Assembly: GCA_949130495.1 (NCBI GenBank)
Contig: OX422211.1
Span: forward strand, 334,894,504 to 334,958,503
DNA: 64,000 nt
Direction of reading: 5' to 3'
From: Sambucus nigra
Lineage: Eukaryota > Streptophyta > Magnoliopsida > Dipsacales > Adoxaceae
How positions within the stretch are numbered: position 1 is the stretch's first letter; each line of letters starts with the position of its first letter. The position numbers and the translations under genes are program-made. The notes below the pieces were generated by a model. It was not told the origin of the DNA. It made no database searches and saw only the letters and a list, made by a program, of their open reading frames with translations. Below are positions 36,197 to 46,700 of this stretch, piece after piece.

Positions 36197-38408
36197 TGTG
36201 GTGACCATCCCAATGTCTGGGGGGTCGGGGTCTGCGGAGATGGATCCATCCTTCCTCCCCCTTCCTTTTTTGGCATGTGCATGGGATTGCGCACTTTATA
36301 GGGGCACTCGGCCATCATCGATGTGGGGTGATATGTAGAGATAGAGTCTCCAACCTATTTTGCACAAAGCCAGAAAAATAAGTATTTCTTCCACTAGAGA
36401 ATGACATTCAACACAATACTAATGCTTGTGAAACCAAGTAGTTCAAAGGTACAGGGACTAAGTTACGGAATGAAAAGGTGTTAAACGCCTATCCCACCCT
36501 TTCGGTCTCTCATGGGCATGTGTTAATCTTCTTGTGTAAAACTCTGTGATGTATGTGCTTATGTGAATAATATAAATGGAGGATGGAATCACTCGACTCT
36601 CGTCACGAATAAAGGCGGAGCGAGGTCATCCTTAGGAGTGTTCCCAAAATAATGGTAAAAAATATGATGTAAGTGTTTGTCGATTCACAAATCGTTATGG
36701 AAGAAAAAATGCATATATCGGGCAAGACACAAGAAAACAAACATATAGAATGTATATATAATGAGAATGAAATAACAAATATGTGAAGGAGGACTCGATT
36801 CGAGGAATTTACCCAAGACGCCTCAGTAGTCCGGGGGGCATCAAAATCCACATAGTTCCAAGAAAATATGAGGTCAGGTTTAACCCATAAATCTTACCGG
36901 GGTCTTTATTTATATATGTGTGGGTAGAAAAAGGTGTTTTAGTGTGAGAAAGTGTGATAAGAAATTCCCGCTTGAAATTTACGGGTGAACCCTGATTTTC
37001 TTCTTTTGGGGTTTTTCTATGAGAATAAATTATATGAGAATACTAATAATAAAAATTTAGAATTCGGATGTGTTATGTAATACTAAAGCAAAAATGAAGT
37101 AATTAATGCAAAATTAAGGGATTAAAAGACAAAGAGGAATAAATAGACCTCCTTATAAAGACTTCAAATAGATCTACCTTGTAGATGTGCTGACTTCAAG
37201 GTGAAGTGATGGTAATTTGAGGAGGTGGGTGGGAATTTACTCAAAAGAGTGTGAGAATGATGGATGGAATGTGGGATATGGGCTTATTATGAAAGAATGA
37301 CTCTGAATCTGAGGGAATTCTCTATGAATTCCTGAGTGGGATGTTCAGGTGTGCCTCTCAAAGTGAGGTCATGGCCTCTATTTATAGGGTCGGGGGGATC
37401 GACATGGTCTTAGACCTTCCTATCAGCATGGAACCCTAGACACATTGCCGAAAGGCAGGGTCCTGGGTTGCCAATTAGAAGTTCGAGGTAGGTTTTTCGT
37501 AAACACAACCGTAAAACACAAATTATAAGTAAGAATTACACACAGGATGGACCATTGGAAACGGTATTCAGAGCCCTTTAAGAATCCATTGCGCCACTAC
37601 TAAGTTCGAGAGTTGATCGAGGTCAAATAAGGCCCGAAGGCACCCGTCGATCATTGGACAGAAAATTCCCAGAGGAAAATGGATCGTTCGTCCAAACTAT
37701 AAGTCTGAATCGCTCACAGGATGGATTGTTGGAAAGGGTATTCCGAGCCCTTTGAAGATTCATTCAGTCTTGTTTGGTCCAGAGGGTTGACCTTGGTCAA
37801 AAGGGGCTCGAATATGCTCGGTGACCCTTTTAAGTAAAATTGGTCTTTTATCCATGTTGTAAGGCTAATTCGCACATGGGGAGGACCATTGAAAAGGGTA
37901 TTCAGAGTACTTCAAAAATTCATTTAGTCTCATTTAAGCTAAAGAGTCGGCAGGAGTCAAATGGAGCCTAGGAGAGTCCAATTGCCTTCAGATCAATTTT
38001 TGTGGTAAAACGAATTATTTGTTCGATTCATGCATGGGGTAGATCATTGGAAAGGGTATTCAAAGCCCTTTGAAGATTCATTGAGCTTCTACTCCGATGA
38101 CGAAGCTGATTGGGGTAAAAATGGTGCTCGAGAGCACCTGGTGGTCTTCAAATCAGTTTTTAATAGTAAAATGGATTGTAAGGGCAATTCGTGCACAGGG
38201 CAGACCGTTGGAAAGTGGATTCAAAGATAATCGAAGATTCATTAAGATTTTGCTTAGGCGAAAAACTTGACAGGAGATAAATGGGGCCCAAGAGCTCCCA
38301 GGGTCCTATAGATCGGTACTTGGGGTATGACTTAGGGTTTACGGTGGATGAGTGAGTGCTAGGGACCTAAGGAGATGCCTAGGAGGGTACTAGGTTGGGG
38401 TGTCTATT
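36197..38408 (-). repeat. 3' LTR of element E, Tat/Ogre-like (2212 bp)
   Basis: It aligns in parts with the LTR of H (60225-62375) in the opposite orientation: the 5' end (TGGGGTGTCTA on plus at 38397), the CTAGGGACCTAAGGAG block, the TATA region, and a block near 36470-36520. Between the 5' end and the TATA box (minus TATAAATAG, 37378-37386) lie five degenerate units of about 150-170 bp, each with GG(A/T)CCATTGGAAA-GGTATTC or a variant. The left border TGTGGTGACC at 36197 was placed by comparison with H and may be off by a few bases. Confidence 0.75.
37378..37386 (-). promoter_or_regulatory. TATA box of LTR E
   Basis: TATAAATAG on minus is followed by GAGGCCATGACCTC. H has TATAAAAGGAGGTCTTCACCTC at the matching place, so the two support each other. 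Confidence 0.6.
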
Positions 38409-39134
38409 GAGAGCCCCTCGATGGGTGCGTTTAGAACAAGTCAAGGTCGTTAAATGATAGACACCACATCAACATTGGGAAAGAGGATTTGTAGGTCGAT
38501 TCTGAGGACCTAGAGGATGAGGTTGACCGAGTCAACAGGTCGAGGTCAGGTCTAAATACCTAAAGAGGCAAAAATAACCTATTTAATGGGTCGAGGATGT
38601 CTTAAGAGTAGTTTTACGAGGCTAGAGAGACCAACTTAACGGGTCGAGGTCGATTCTTTGGACCTAAGGAGACGAGGATGGTTGATTAACGAATTGAGTT
38701 TAACTTCCAAGTTATGTTAAAGATGACCAATTCTGAGGGTCGAGGTCGATTCTGAGGACCTAGAGCTTGTAGTGACCAATTATGAGGGTCGAATTCATTT
38801 TTGAGGACCTAAAGTTGTAGCGGCCAATTATGGGGGCCGAGGTCAAATCTGAGGACCTAAAGTTGTGTTGACCAATTATGAGGGACGAGGTCAATTCTAA
38901 GGACCTTATGTGGTAGAGACCAATTTTAAGGGTCGAGGTCAATTCTATGGACCTAAATTTGTAGCGAACAATTCTGAGGGTCGAGGTCAATTTTGAGAAC
39001 CTAATGTTGTAACAACTAATTCTGAGGGTCGAGGTTAATTCCGAGAACCTAAAGTTATAATGACGATCGGTTGTAAGGGTCGGGGTAAATATAGAGGACT
39101 TAGAATTGTGAGAATCGATTATGAGAGCCGAGGT
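38409..39134. repeat. 48-bp tandem array in the 3' UTR of element E
   Basis: From about 38724 the unit (GACCAATTNTGAGGGTCGAG plus GTCAATTCTGAGGACCTAAAG and a short tail) repeats every 48 bp, with starts at 38774, 38822, 38870, 38918, 38966, 39014, 39062 and about 39110. More degenerate, longer versions reach back to about 38490. It lies on the pol side of the 3' LTR, where Ogre/Tat elements are known to carry fast-changing tandem repeats. The array stops abruptly at 39134, where F is inserted. A 76-codon minus frame here, with a 16-residue period, is only the translated array. Confidence 0.88.
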
Positions 39135-39585
39135 TGTTGATGCAAAAAAGTAGATGAGACTAATTATTTGATAACAGATAAACAGAAATAAGAGACAAGA
39201 GACAAGAGATTTTTAAATTGGTTTGGCTTAAGGAAATAACTTACGTCCACTGTTGTGTATTGCCTTGGGATTATTCAATTGCCTCTCTTTTCGTTTCCCC
39301 CTGTTTGTAGGGTTTACACTGTATTTATAGTCCTTAGGGGGTGTACAAGAGATGGAATATCAAAATATGGAATGTCTTTATAACGTTGTCATTTACATCT
39401 GTACAATCATTAATGTATATAATTGTTGGTGTTTTCCTGTCATGTTAGTCAGCATTCTTAGAGTTGGTCGGTATTCCTGGAGTTGGTCGGTATTCCATCC
39501 TTAATGACTAGGATTAATCTCCCATTGCATAACACGTGTCAGTATCTTAATGGTCCATGTGGATTAATAATTTTTGGTATCAACA
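39135..39585 (-). repeat. 3' LTR of element F (451 bp)
   Basis: Plus ends are TGTTGATG...GGTATCAACA, with a 7-bp inverted terminal match (TGTTGAT/ATCAACA). On minus a TATAAATA box lies at 39322-39329. Confidence 0.85.
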
Positions 39586-39598
39586 AAAGCCCCCAATG
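39586..39598 (-). other. Polypurine tract of element F
   Basis: On minus CATTGGGGGCTTT leads straight into the LTR start TGTTGATACC. Confidence 0.8.
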
Positions 39599-40042
39599 TT
39601 TCATGCTTGAAGTTTTTATAAGAGTATGGCGCATTTGCCTCTTAAATTTGCTCGGGCAATAATTTTAGGCCTGGTCAGTTGCCGACTTCCCCTACTTGTA
39701 AAAATTTATGGTTTAACTATGGGACTATAATGCGCATGGAATTTTTGAAATTATCCACAACTTTAACGAATCGTTTTTGGGCAAATCCATCTTTTTCGTC
39801 TTTTAGCCGCCACCAGTTCAACCGATGCTTCTTTTTAATCATTACTTTTCCAGTTTTTGAGGCAACCTATAACGAGCAGGAAAATCCATAAACATTTTCT
39901 ATCTCAAATCTTCTGAGTGTTTTTGGGCTACAGTGTCTTCAAGATTTCTTTTTCTTTCTCGAACGATCGTTTTCTGTTCTTCAGTTCTTGCTGAATCCTC
40001 AATTCCTATAAGAATTGTTTCTTTTTCCTTCTATTCTTCATC
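39599..40042 (+). other. Upstream region of the antisense gene in F
   Basis: About 440 bp with no convincing coding content; it would hold the promoter and leader of the plus-strand gene. A 70-codon plus frame at 39679 has no recognised product. No clear TATA box was found. Confidence 0.5.
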
Positions 40043-41485
40043 ATGGTTTACTCTATTGATTCTCTTGATGAATTCATAACTGAATATAAAATTCCCACTT
40101 GGGTTATTTTGTAACATGCTATTTTACCTGCTGATTTTTTCTCACTTGCTGAGGGTCATTGGTTTCCATCTATTTTTTATAACTAAGTGTGGGTTTTCCT
40201 TTCCTCCCAACCCACTGTGCCTTGAGTTTTTTCAATACTTTGATGTTTTCCCTGCTAGGGTAACCCCCAATATTTGGAGGGTTGTAAATGGAGTATATAG
40301 GTTGAATCAAGTTCATGGAACCCATCTGGGGATTCCAGAAATAATATTTTGTTATAAGTGGGTGACTAGTGACACCACTTTTTATTTAAAGACCAGTGAT
40401 ATAAATAAAAGGTTAGTAGTTAATCTTCCAGAATCTAATAGGGATTATTTTGAGCATGGGGTTGTTGTAAAAAATTAGCAACATGCCCCTTTGATTGGAA
40501 ATGCTGAGTACTAGGGGCCTAGGTGCCCTCCTTTTGGCAATGGGATATGTTATTTATCATTTAACTTCTTTGCCTTGTACATATCTGTTTAAATGTTACA
40601 CTAATTATTACTCTATAAATTCTAATTGCAGTTGATCAAAAGAGAAGGTGCCTCAAGGAGAGTGAAGTGAACCTAAGGGAGTTGAAGTTTATTAGGGGAC
40701 TTCATCAAAGGATTTGCGAGGAGTATATTAGGTATGCATCTTGTTTATTACAGTACAAGAACACAATATCTTCCATTGTTGCTCATCCCACTCCTTCCCA
40801 TGTGATTGACCTTGAGTAAGAACCTCCTTCCACTTCCTCAGTCACTGGATCTTGCAGTGGTGACCTTGCTGCCCTTTCCCCTTCCTCCTTAGATTCAAAT
40901 TTGTCCCTTGCCATATCCATGGGTAAGAGGAAGATTCCCAACATTTTGGGAGACATAACTGCCAATCCCCCTTCCAAATAAGTTGATGCAGGGTTGAAAA
41001 ATAAAAATGAGACTAGGAAGAAGCCCCCAGCCAAGAAAACTGAAGAGAGCCCCCTGAAAAGAATAAAGAAAGGGCATCTTTCTAAGTTAGCAGAAGGTTC
41101 TTCTGATCATCCCGACCAACGTGAGTTGGTCGACATATCTTTTTCTACCTCTCCAGTCTGGGACTTTTCCAGACCACATGAATGATGCTGCTTCATTACC
41201 TCATTACAAGAGTTCTGATAAGCATGCTCAAAGCCTTACTATGGTATATTCTTTTTGCCTCCTTTAATTTTCTGTCTTTGAATTTGTTCTTCACAATACC
41301 TATTTTCCTATTTATTCTTGTGTAGTTCCTCGTTGATTTCATTAATATGTTGGAGAAAGATGAGGATTTAAGATATTCTTCCTCTAGTGAAGTTGAAGAA
41401 GCTTTTAATGAGCTGAAAAATTCATTGCTTGATTCCCAACAAGCATTGGCTTCTGAATAAAAAAAATGGAATGAGATGATGAAAA
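40043..41485 (+). pseudogene. Antisense extra gene of element F, 5' part (three exons' worth)
   Basis: Starts ATG at 40043 (MVYSIDSLDEFITEYKIP). Stops and a frameshift near 40210 lead to FFQYFDVFPARVTPNIWRVV and on to 40475. This resembles the N-terminal domain of plant Tat extra ORFs annotated as putative gypsy-type transposon protein (Pfam Transposase_28-like); that is recall and needs a search. A likely intron ends at AG 40630-40631. The next exon-like part encodes DQKRRCLKESEVNLREL, then a low-complexity linker with basic runs. A clear GT-AG gap (41244-41325, 82 bp) follows. The next part is acidic and coiled-coil-like (INMLEKDEDLRYSSSSEVEE) and is cut by the copia element. Several in-frame stops show decay. 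Confidence 0.68.
41244..41325 (+). other. Probable intron in the antisense gene (82 bp)
   Basis: Begins GTATATTC, is T-rich and ends TTCTTGTGTAG. Coding-like sequence stands on both sides and none within. The length is near the plant minimum. Inferred from sequence only. Confidence 0.6.
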
Positions 41486-42572
41486 TGAAAAACGTTGCTA
41501 ATGTCGTTTAATACAAGATTAAACTGTATAAGCAACTCTGACATGTTTGTTGCAGAAACCCTTTTCTTTTGAAAATAAAAATTATAAACAACAAGTTGTG
41601 TTTACAAAAAACTTATGTACGAGCGTAATCAAGACTTTGTAATCAGTTTTTAAAACAAGACAGTTTTAAAAATCAGCACACTATAGACTGAGATGAGGAG
41701 ATGAAGATAATCAACACACAGTTTTTAAAGTGGTAAAACCTCTCCCAACAGAGGAAACATCCACGGTGAATTCTAAGTCACAAAAACAAAAATCCACTAA
41801 TGACAAATAGTAGTTACAAACAATACAACATACATGCACACAAATCAACCTATTCTAAGTTTAGGAATATACCCCAATTGGTGTCTTTCTAATTTCTCAT
41901 AGATCTGATTGTTGATGATGTTCTTCCAGTTTGATAACTTCCTTTGCTTTAGCTTCCTTATGTCGACTCAATGATCTTTGATCTTATTCACAACACTTCC
42001 AGTGTAGTAGTGTGTTAAGTGTTTGTGAAGTGATTCCTATCAACGTGCATGAACTCACACACACTTAGATTTACAGATAGTCCTAGAAAAATTACATATA
42101 AAGTCTATATGCTGTGATTTTGTTTTCTTTCTTTCTTACAGAACTAAAAACCTGTTTGACCTTTAATATAACCCAGATTCCACGGATATCTCGCTTCAAA
42201 ATCGGTCAAGATCTTAATCAATCTCGGTTTTAAAAATATTTTTGAGATTGAAAATCTCCAAGTGTGAATCCAACTAGGTCAAGGTTAAGTTTCGTAAGAA
42301 TAGAAACCATAAAACATTTTCAAACCAAATCAGTAAAGATTTTCTTAAATCAAGTAAGAAATATGCAGATCTAGTGAAAATGTAACATGCAGAATGTAGA
42401 TCTAAAGTTTCTATGAAAAAGAAACACAGATCTTCACACGAATGTTTAAGTTGTAAACAAGATCATAGACAAAGAGGTTACAGCTTCAATATGAACAAAC
42501 CACTCTCTATCAAACACTCAAGGTTGTGTTTGGGGTGTTATATAAACGAAGGTTTGATTCAGAAATAGAAGT

Positions 42573-42589
42573 GTTTAGGGTTAGGGTTT
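42573..42589 (-). promoter_or_regulatory. Double telo-box in copia LTR (copy also at 50446-50462)
   Basis: On minus AAACCCTAACCCTAAAC, two overlapping AAACCCTA-type telo-boxes. These motifs are known in plant promoters and as binding sites for telomere-repeat-binding proteins. It lies about 140 bp after the TATA box, in the presumed leader. Confidence 0.75.
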
Positions 42590-42612
42590 GGTTTTTGGCT
42601 AACACAGTTTCT

Positions 42613-42682
42613 TTTCTCTCTCTTCTCTCTTTTCTTTTCTCTCTTCTCTCTCACTTCTCTCTTCTCTCTATTTTTTTCTCTC
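42613..42682 (-). promoter_or_regulatory. GA-repeat tract in copia LTR (copy also at 50486-50556)
   Basis: About 70 bp of nearly pure GA on minus lies between the TATA box and the telo-box. GAGA runs bind BPC-type factors in plants. The pairing with the telo-box is discussed under findings. Confidence 0.7.
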
Positions 42683-42728
42683 AAAATGACGAATGCCCAA
42701 AAGTCTTGAAAGTCTGAGAAGAGGGGGG

Positions 42729-42736
42729 TTTATATA
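42729..42736 (-). promoter_or_regulatory. TATA box of copia LTR (copy at 50603-50610)
   Basis: TATATAAA on minus within CCCCTATATAAACCCCCC, a strong match, at the expected place before the purine-rich leader. Confidence 0.75.
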
Positions 42737-43450
42737 GGGGTGGAGGAAGGTTCTGGAAATGCGCATGGAATCAATGGCTGAGATTAATTCATCCTACGAT
42801 TGACTTGATCTAAGGGTTATAAAACAGCGGTGGATAAGTCCAAAGTGATTGGTTCAAACGATGGCACACGGATAGGTTTAAAACACATGCAGACCATCGA
42901 TCAGCTTTGATCCAACGATCATCAATCCACCAGAAAACCCTCTCACATAACAAACACAAATAGATGAACCAGGAGGATGACAAGTGTTGAAATATGAGTG
43001 GCTCACACACGCGTGTCCAAAGTAATTACAGCAAGCACCCTGAAGTCTCTAGCGCATTTACATTCTACCCAAACAAACATTCCATTGATAAATGAAGTTT
43101 TTAAAATAGAAATTTTACCCCACAAATTATATAAACACATTTTATTAATGAAAACATTTATTTAAAAAATGTTTAAAAATGTTTAAAAATTCCCAAAAAT
43201 AATTAAAACCACATTTTAAGGGGAATTAATCACACAATCAATTTTAAGCAATATATACACATGTATGCACTTCTAATTGTGTGTAGTGTGATTCAATTTA
43301 TACCTTCATGGATCATTGAAGAGGATTAGAGAGATAAGTTCTGAGGCTTTTTGGATTCTAGGTTAGACAACCAATTTTGTCCCTATTTCCAAATTAGATG
43401 AACACTTATACAGTATAGACTTAAGCAAGTCAAAGGTATAAGGTGCTTCA

Positions 43451-43772
43451 ATCTCCCCCTTTGGAAATATGAGACAAAATCTCCTTTGAGTTAGCTTAAA
43501 ACTCGCAGGGAACCAAAAAAAATAAAACCTAGTCCTATACAAAAGATACTATCTACCCATTTCCTAGAAAGTCAAAAATTACATAACTCAACTATTTACA
43601 AATTTGTACACTAGAAATGGTAGACAATCAGTAGAAGAGATTCCTGCAAATATGCACACTAAGATCAAGCAGTTAGATGAAATGTGAACAAAACGTTGAA
43701 CCCGTAAGACTCAAATTTCTCCCCCATTTTGTCTCAAATGGACGAAGGGTAAAAATTAAGGTCTTAAGAGTT
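43451..43772 (-). other. 3' untranslated region and polypurine tract of copia I
   Basis: About 320 bp separates the stop of gag-pol from the 3' LTR. The polypurine tract is CCAAAGGGGGAGAT on minus at 43451-43464. A second purine-rich tract (AAAATGGGGGAGAAA, about 43718-43733) lies nearer the coding end and shares the word TTTTGTCTCA with the first. No gene is seen. Confidence 0.8.
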
Positions 43773-46700
43773 TTAATCAGCGTATACCATACCTATAGAA
43801 TTTCGCAAATACAGAAATATATTATTGTCTAGAGGTTTAGTGAACATGTCTGCAAGTTGCAGATCAGTAGGCAGGTAATGGATTTCTAATTCCTTAGTTT
43901 CAACAAGTTCGCGTATAAAATGATGCCTTATTTTAATATGCTTAGTTCGCGAGTGTTGAACCGGGTTTTTAGATATGTTAATGGCGCTTTGATTGTCACA
44001 ATACAATTGTAACTGATCTTCTTTAATCCCATAATCGCTTAACATTTGTTTTATCCATAACAACTGAGCACAACAACTTCCTGCTGCTATATATTCGGAC
44101 TCAGCCGTAGATAAAGATGTGCAATTCTATTTTTTGCTACTCCAACCAACTAAATTATTGCCGACATAATAGCAGGCACCTGATGTACTTTTACTGTCAT
44201 CAGTACACCCGGCCCAATCAGCATCAGTATAACCTATAATGGTGCTACAGGTATCCTTAGTATACCTAAGTCCAAGATTAAGAGTGCCTTTTATATACTT
44301 TATTATACGTTTTACACACGATAAATGGCTCTCTTTAGGGTTATTCTGGTAACGAGCACACAGACATACAGCATACATTATATCTGGTCGCGAGGCAGTT
44401 AGATAGAGTAGGCTACCAATCATACTACGATACAGTGTGGAATCAACTGACTTTCCAGTTTCATCTTTACATAATTTAACAGTAGTACTCATAGGTGTTT
44501 TGGCAACTTTAGCATTATCTAAACCAAATTTCTTAACAAGATCTAAGGCATACTTAGTTTGAGAGACAAATAGACCATCAGAATTCTGTTTCACTTGAAA
44601 TCCTAAGAAAAGTTGTAGCTCCCCCATAAGGGACATGTGAAATTCCTTATGCATACTAGCAGAAAAGGATTTAACTTCAGATGTTGAAGTAGACCCAAAA
44701 ATGATGTTGTCTACGTAGACTTGGGCTATAATAATGTTTTTGTCAAAATGTTTGACAAAGAGAGTCTGGTCATTTCCTCCTCTCTTAAAACCCTTATCCA
44801 ACAAAAAGTTGGAAAGGCGTTCATACCAAGCTCGAGGAGCTTGTTTTAAGCCATACAAAGCCTTTTTTAGACAAAAGACATGGTCAGGGTATTTAGGGTC
44901 AATGAACCCTTTGGGTTGTTCTACATATGTTTCTTCGGACAGAATTCCATTGAGGAAGGCAGACTTGACATCCATTTGATAAAGTGTAAATTTTAAGTGA
45001 CACGCTATGGCGAAAAGAAGTCGAACAGATTCAAGACGAGTGACAGGGGTAAATGTCTCGCTAAAATCAATTCCTTCTATTTTTGAGTAACCTTGAGCAA
45101 CTAGTCTAGCTTTGTTTCTAAGGATTACCCCATTTTCATCAGATTTGTTCTTAAAAATCCAACGTGTCCCAATAACATTTTTGTTTTGAGGCCGCGGTAC
45201 AAGATACCAGACATCATGAATGACAAATTGTAAAAGTTCTTCCTGCATAGCAGAAATCCAGTGTGTGTCATTCAATGCTTCATTAACATTTTTCGGTTCC
45301 ACAAGAGAGACGAAACATGCATAATTAGCATAATTTCTTAACTGGGATCTAGTACGAACTGGCTCATTAGGATTACCGACCACGTTGTCAATGGGATGAT
45401 CTTTAGAGACCCAGTCAGGTACTTCTGGACTCTCACTAGGTAATGAGTCATCTATTTCTGGTTAATCACTTTTGAAATCATTTTCAGATTCAACCAGAAT
45501 AGGTGATTCAGATATCTTAATTTCGACAATAGTGTCGCTTACAATTACATTTATCGATTCCATAAGGGCCTTAGTACGCAGATTGTATATACGATAAGCA
45601 CGACTGTTTGGAGAGTATCCTAAGAAGATGGCTTTATCACCACGCGTTTCGAATTTAGACAGATGTTCTCTGTCTTTACAGACATAACACTGACTTCCAA
45701 AAGTTCTTAGATATTTCAGATTAGGCTTCTTACCGTACCACAACTCATAAGGGGTTTGTTTAGAGTTTTTCCTAAGGTAAACCCTATTAATGATATGACA
45801 TGAAGTTCTAATAGATTCTACCCAGAAGTATTTAGGTAGAGATTTGGCATACAACATGACACGTGCCATCTCTTGAAGAGTTCGGTTTTTCCTTTCAGCA
45901 ATACCATTCTGCTGAGGAGTTTTAGGGGCACTAAATTCATGTTTGTAACCGTTGTAGTCACAATATTCAACTATTCCTGTGTCTATGAACTCTCCCCCTC
46001 TATCACTACGAATACGATTGACTTGTGTGTCCTTCTCATTTTCAATTCTTAGTAAAATTTTCAAAAAACTCTGAATCGTGTCAGATTTTTGTTTCAAGAA
46101 GGCAACCCAAGTGAATCGTGTGAAATCATCAACCATGACAAGGATATAACTGTGTCCACAAAGACTAACAGTTCTAGAGGGACCAATAAGGTCCATATGG
46201 ATGAGATCCAGAGGTCTAGAGGTGAGAATGTCTTTGACTTTTTTATGCGAAGTCTTAACTATTTTTCCTTCCTGGCAATGACCACAGACAACACTTGAAA
46301 TAGGTCTAATTTTAGGAATTCCTCTAACAATCTCTTGACTAGACAATCTACCAAGGATATCATAACTTAGGTGACCCATACGATTATGCCAGATTTCATT
46401 GTCATCCATTCTGACAATGTTACAGGTTTCAGAACCAGTCTTGACAGTATAACAATTGTCAGGTGTTCTAAATCCGGTAATAATGCATTTACCTTTATCA
46501 TTTAGAATTTTACAATTGTTCTTTGAAAAGGTAACTGTATGGTCAGAGTCACAAAATTGTGATATACTTAGGAGGTTGGCTTTAAGGCCTTTAACTAAAA
46601 GTACATTTTCCAGAACTGGCATTCCTTCTTCTTTTAGGGTTCCTTTACCTATGATCTGGGATGAAATTCCGTCACCAAAAACTACTTTCCCACCAGCAAA

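Larger units (their letters stand above)
41486..43450 (-). repeat. 3' LTR of copia I (1965 bp)
   Basis: On minus TGAAGCACC...CGTTTTTCA. A TATA box (TATATAAA, plus 42729-42736) is followed downstream by a 70-bp GA-rich tract (42613-42682) and a double telo-box (42573-42589). Confidence 0.96.

Noticed and set aside
38760..38990. 76-codon minus-strand frame with 16-residue repeats, like a repeat protein
   Set aside because: It is the 48-bp tandem array read in one frame; array units outside the frame show no coding constraint.
42573..42589. Telomere fragment or interstitial telomere
   Set aside because: Only two telo-box units, present at the same place in both copia LTRs, so it is part of the LTR.
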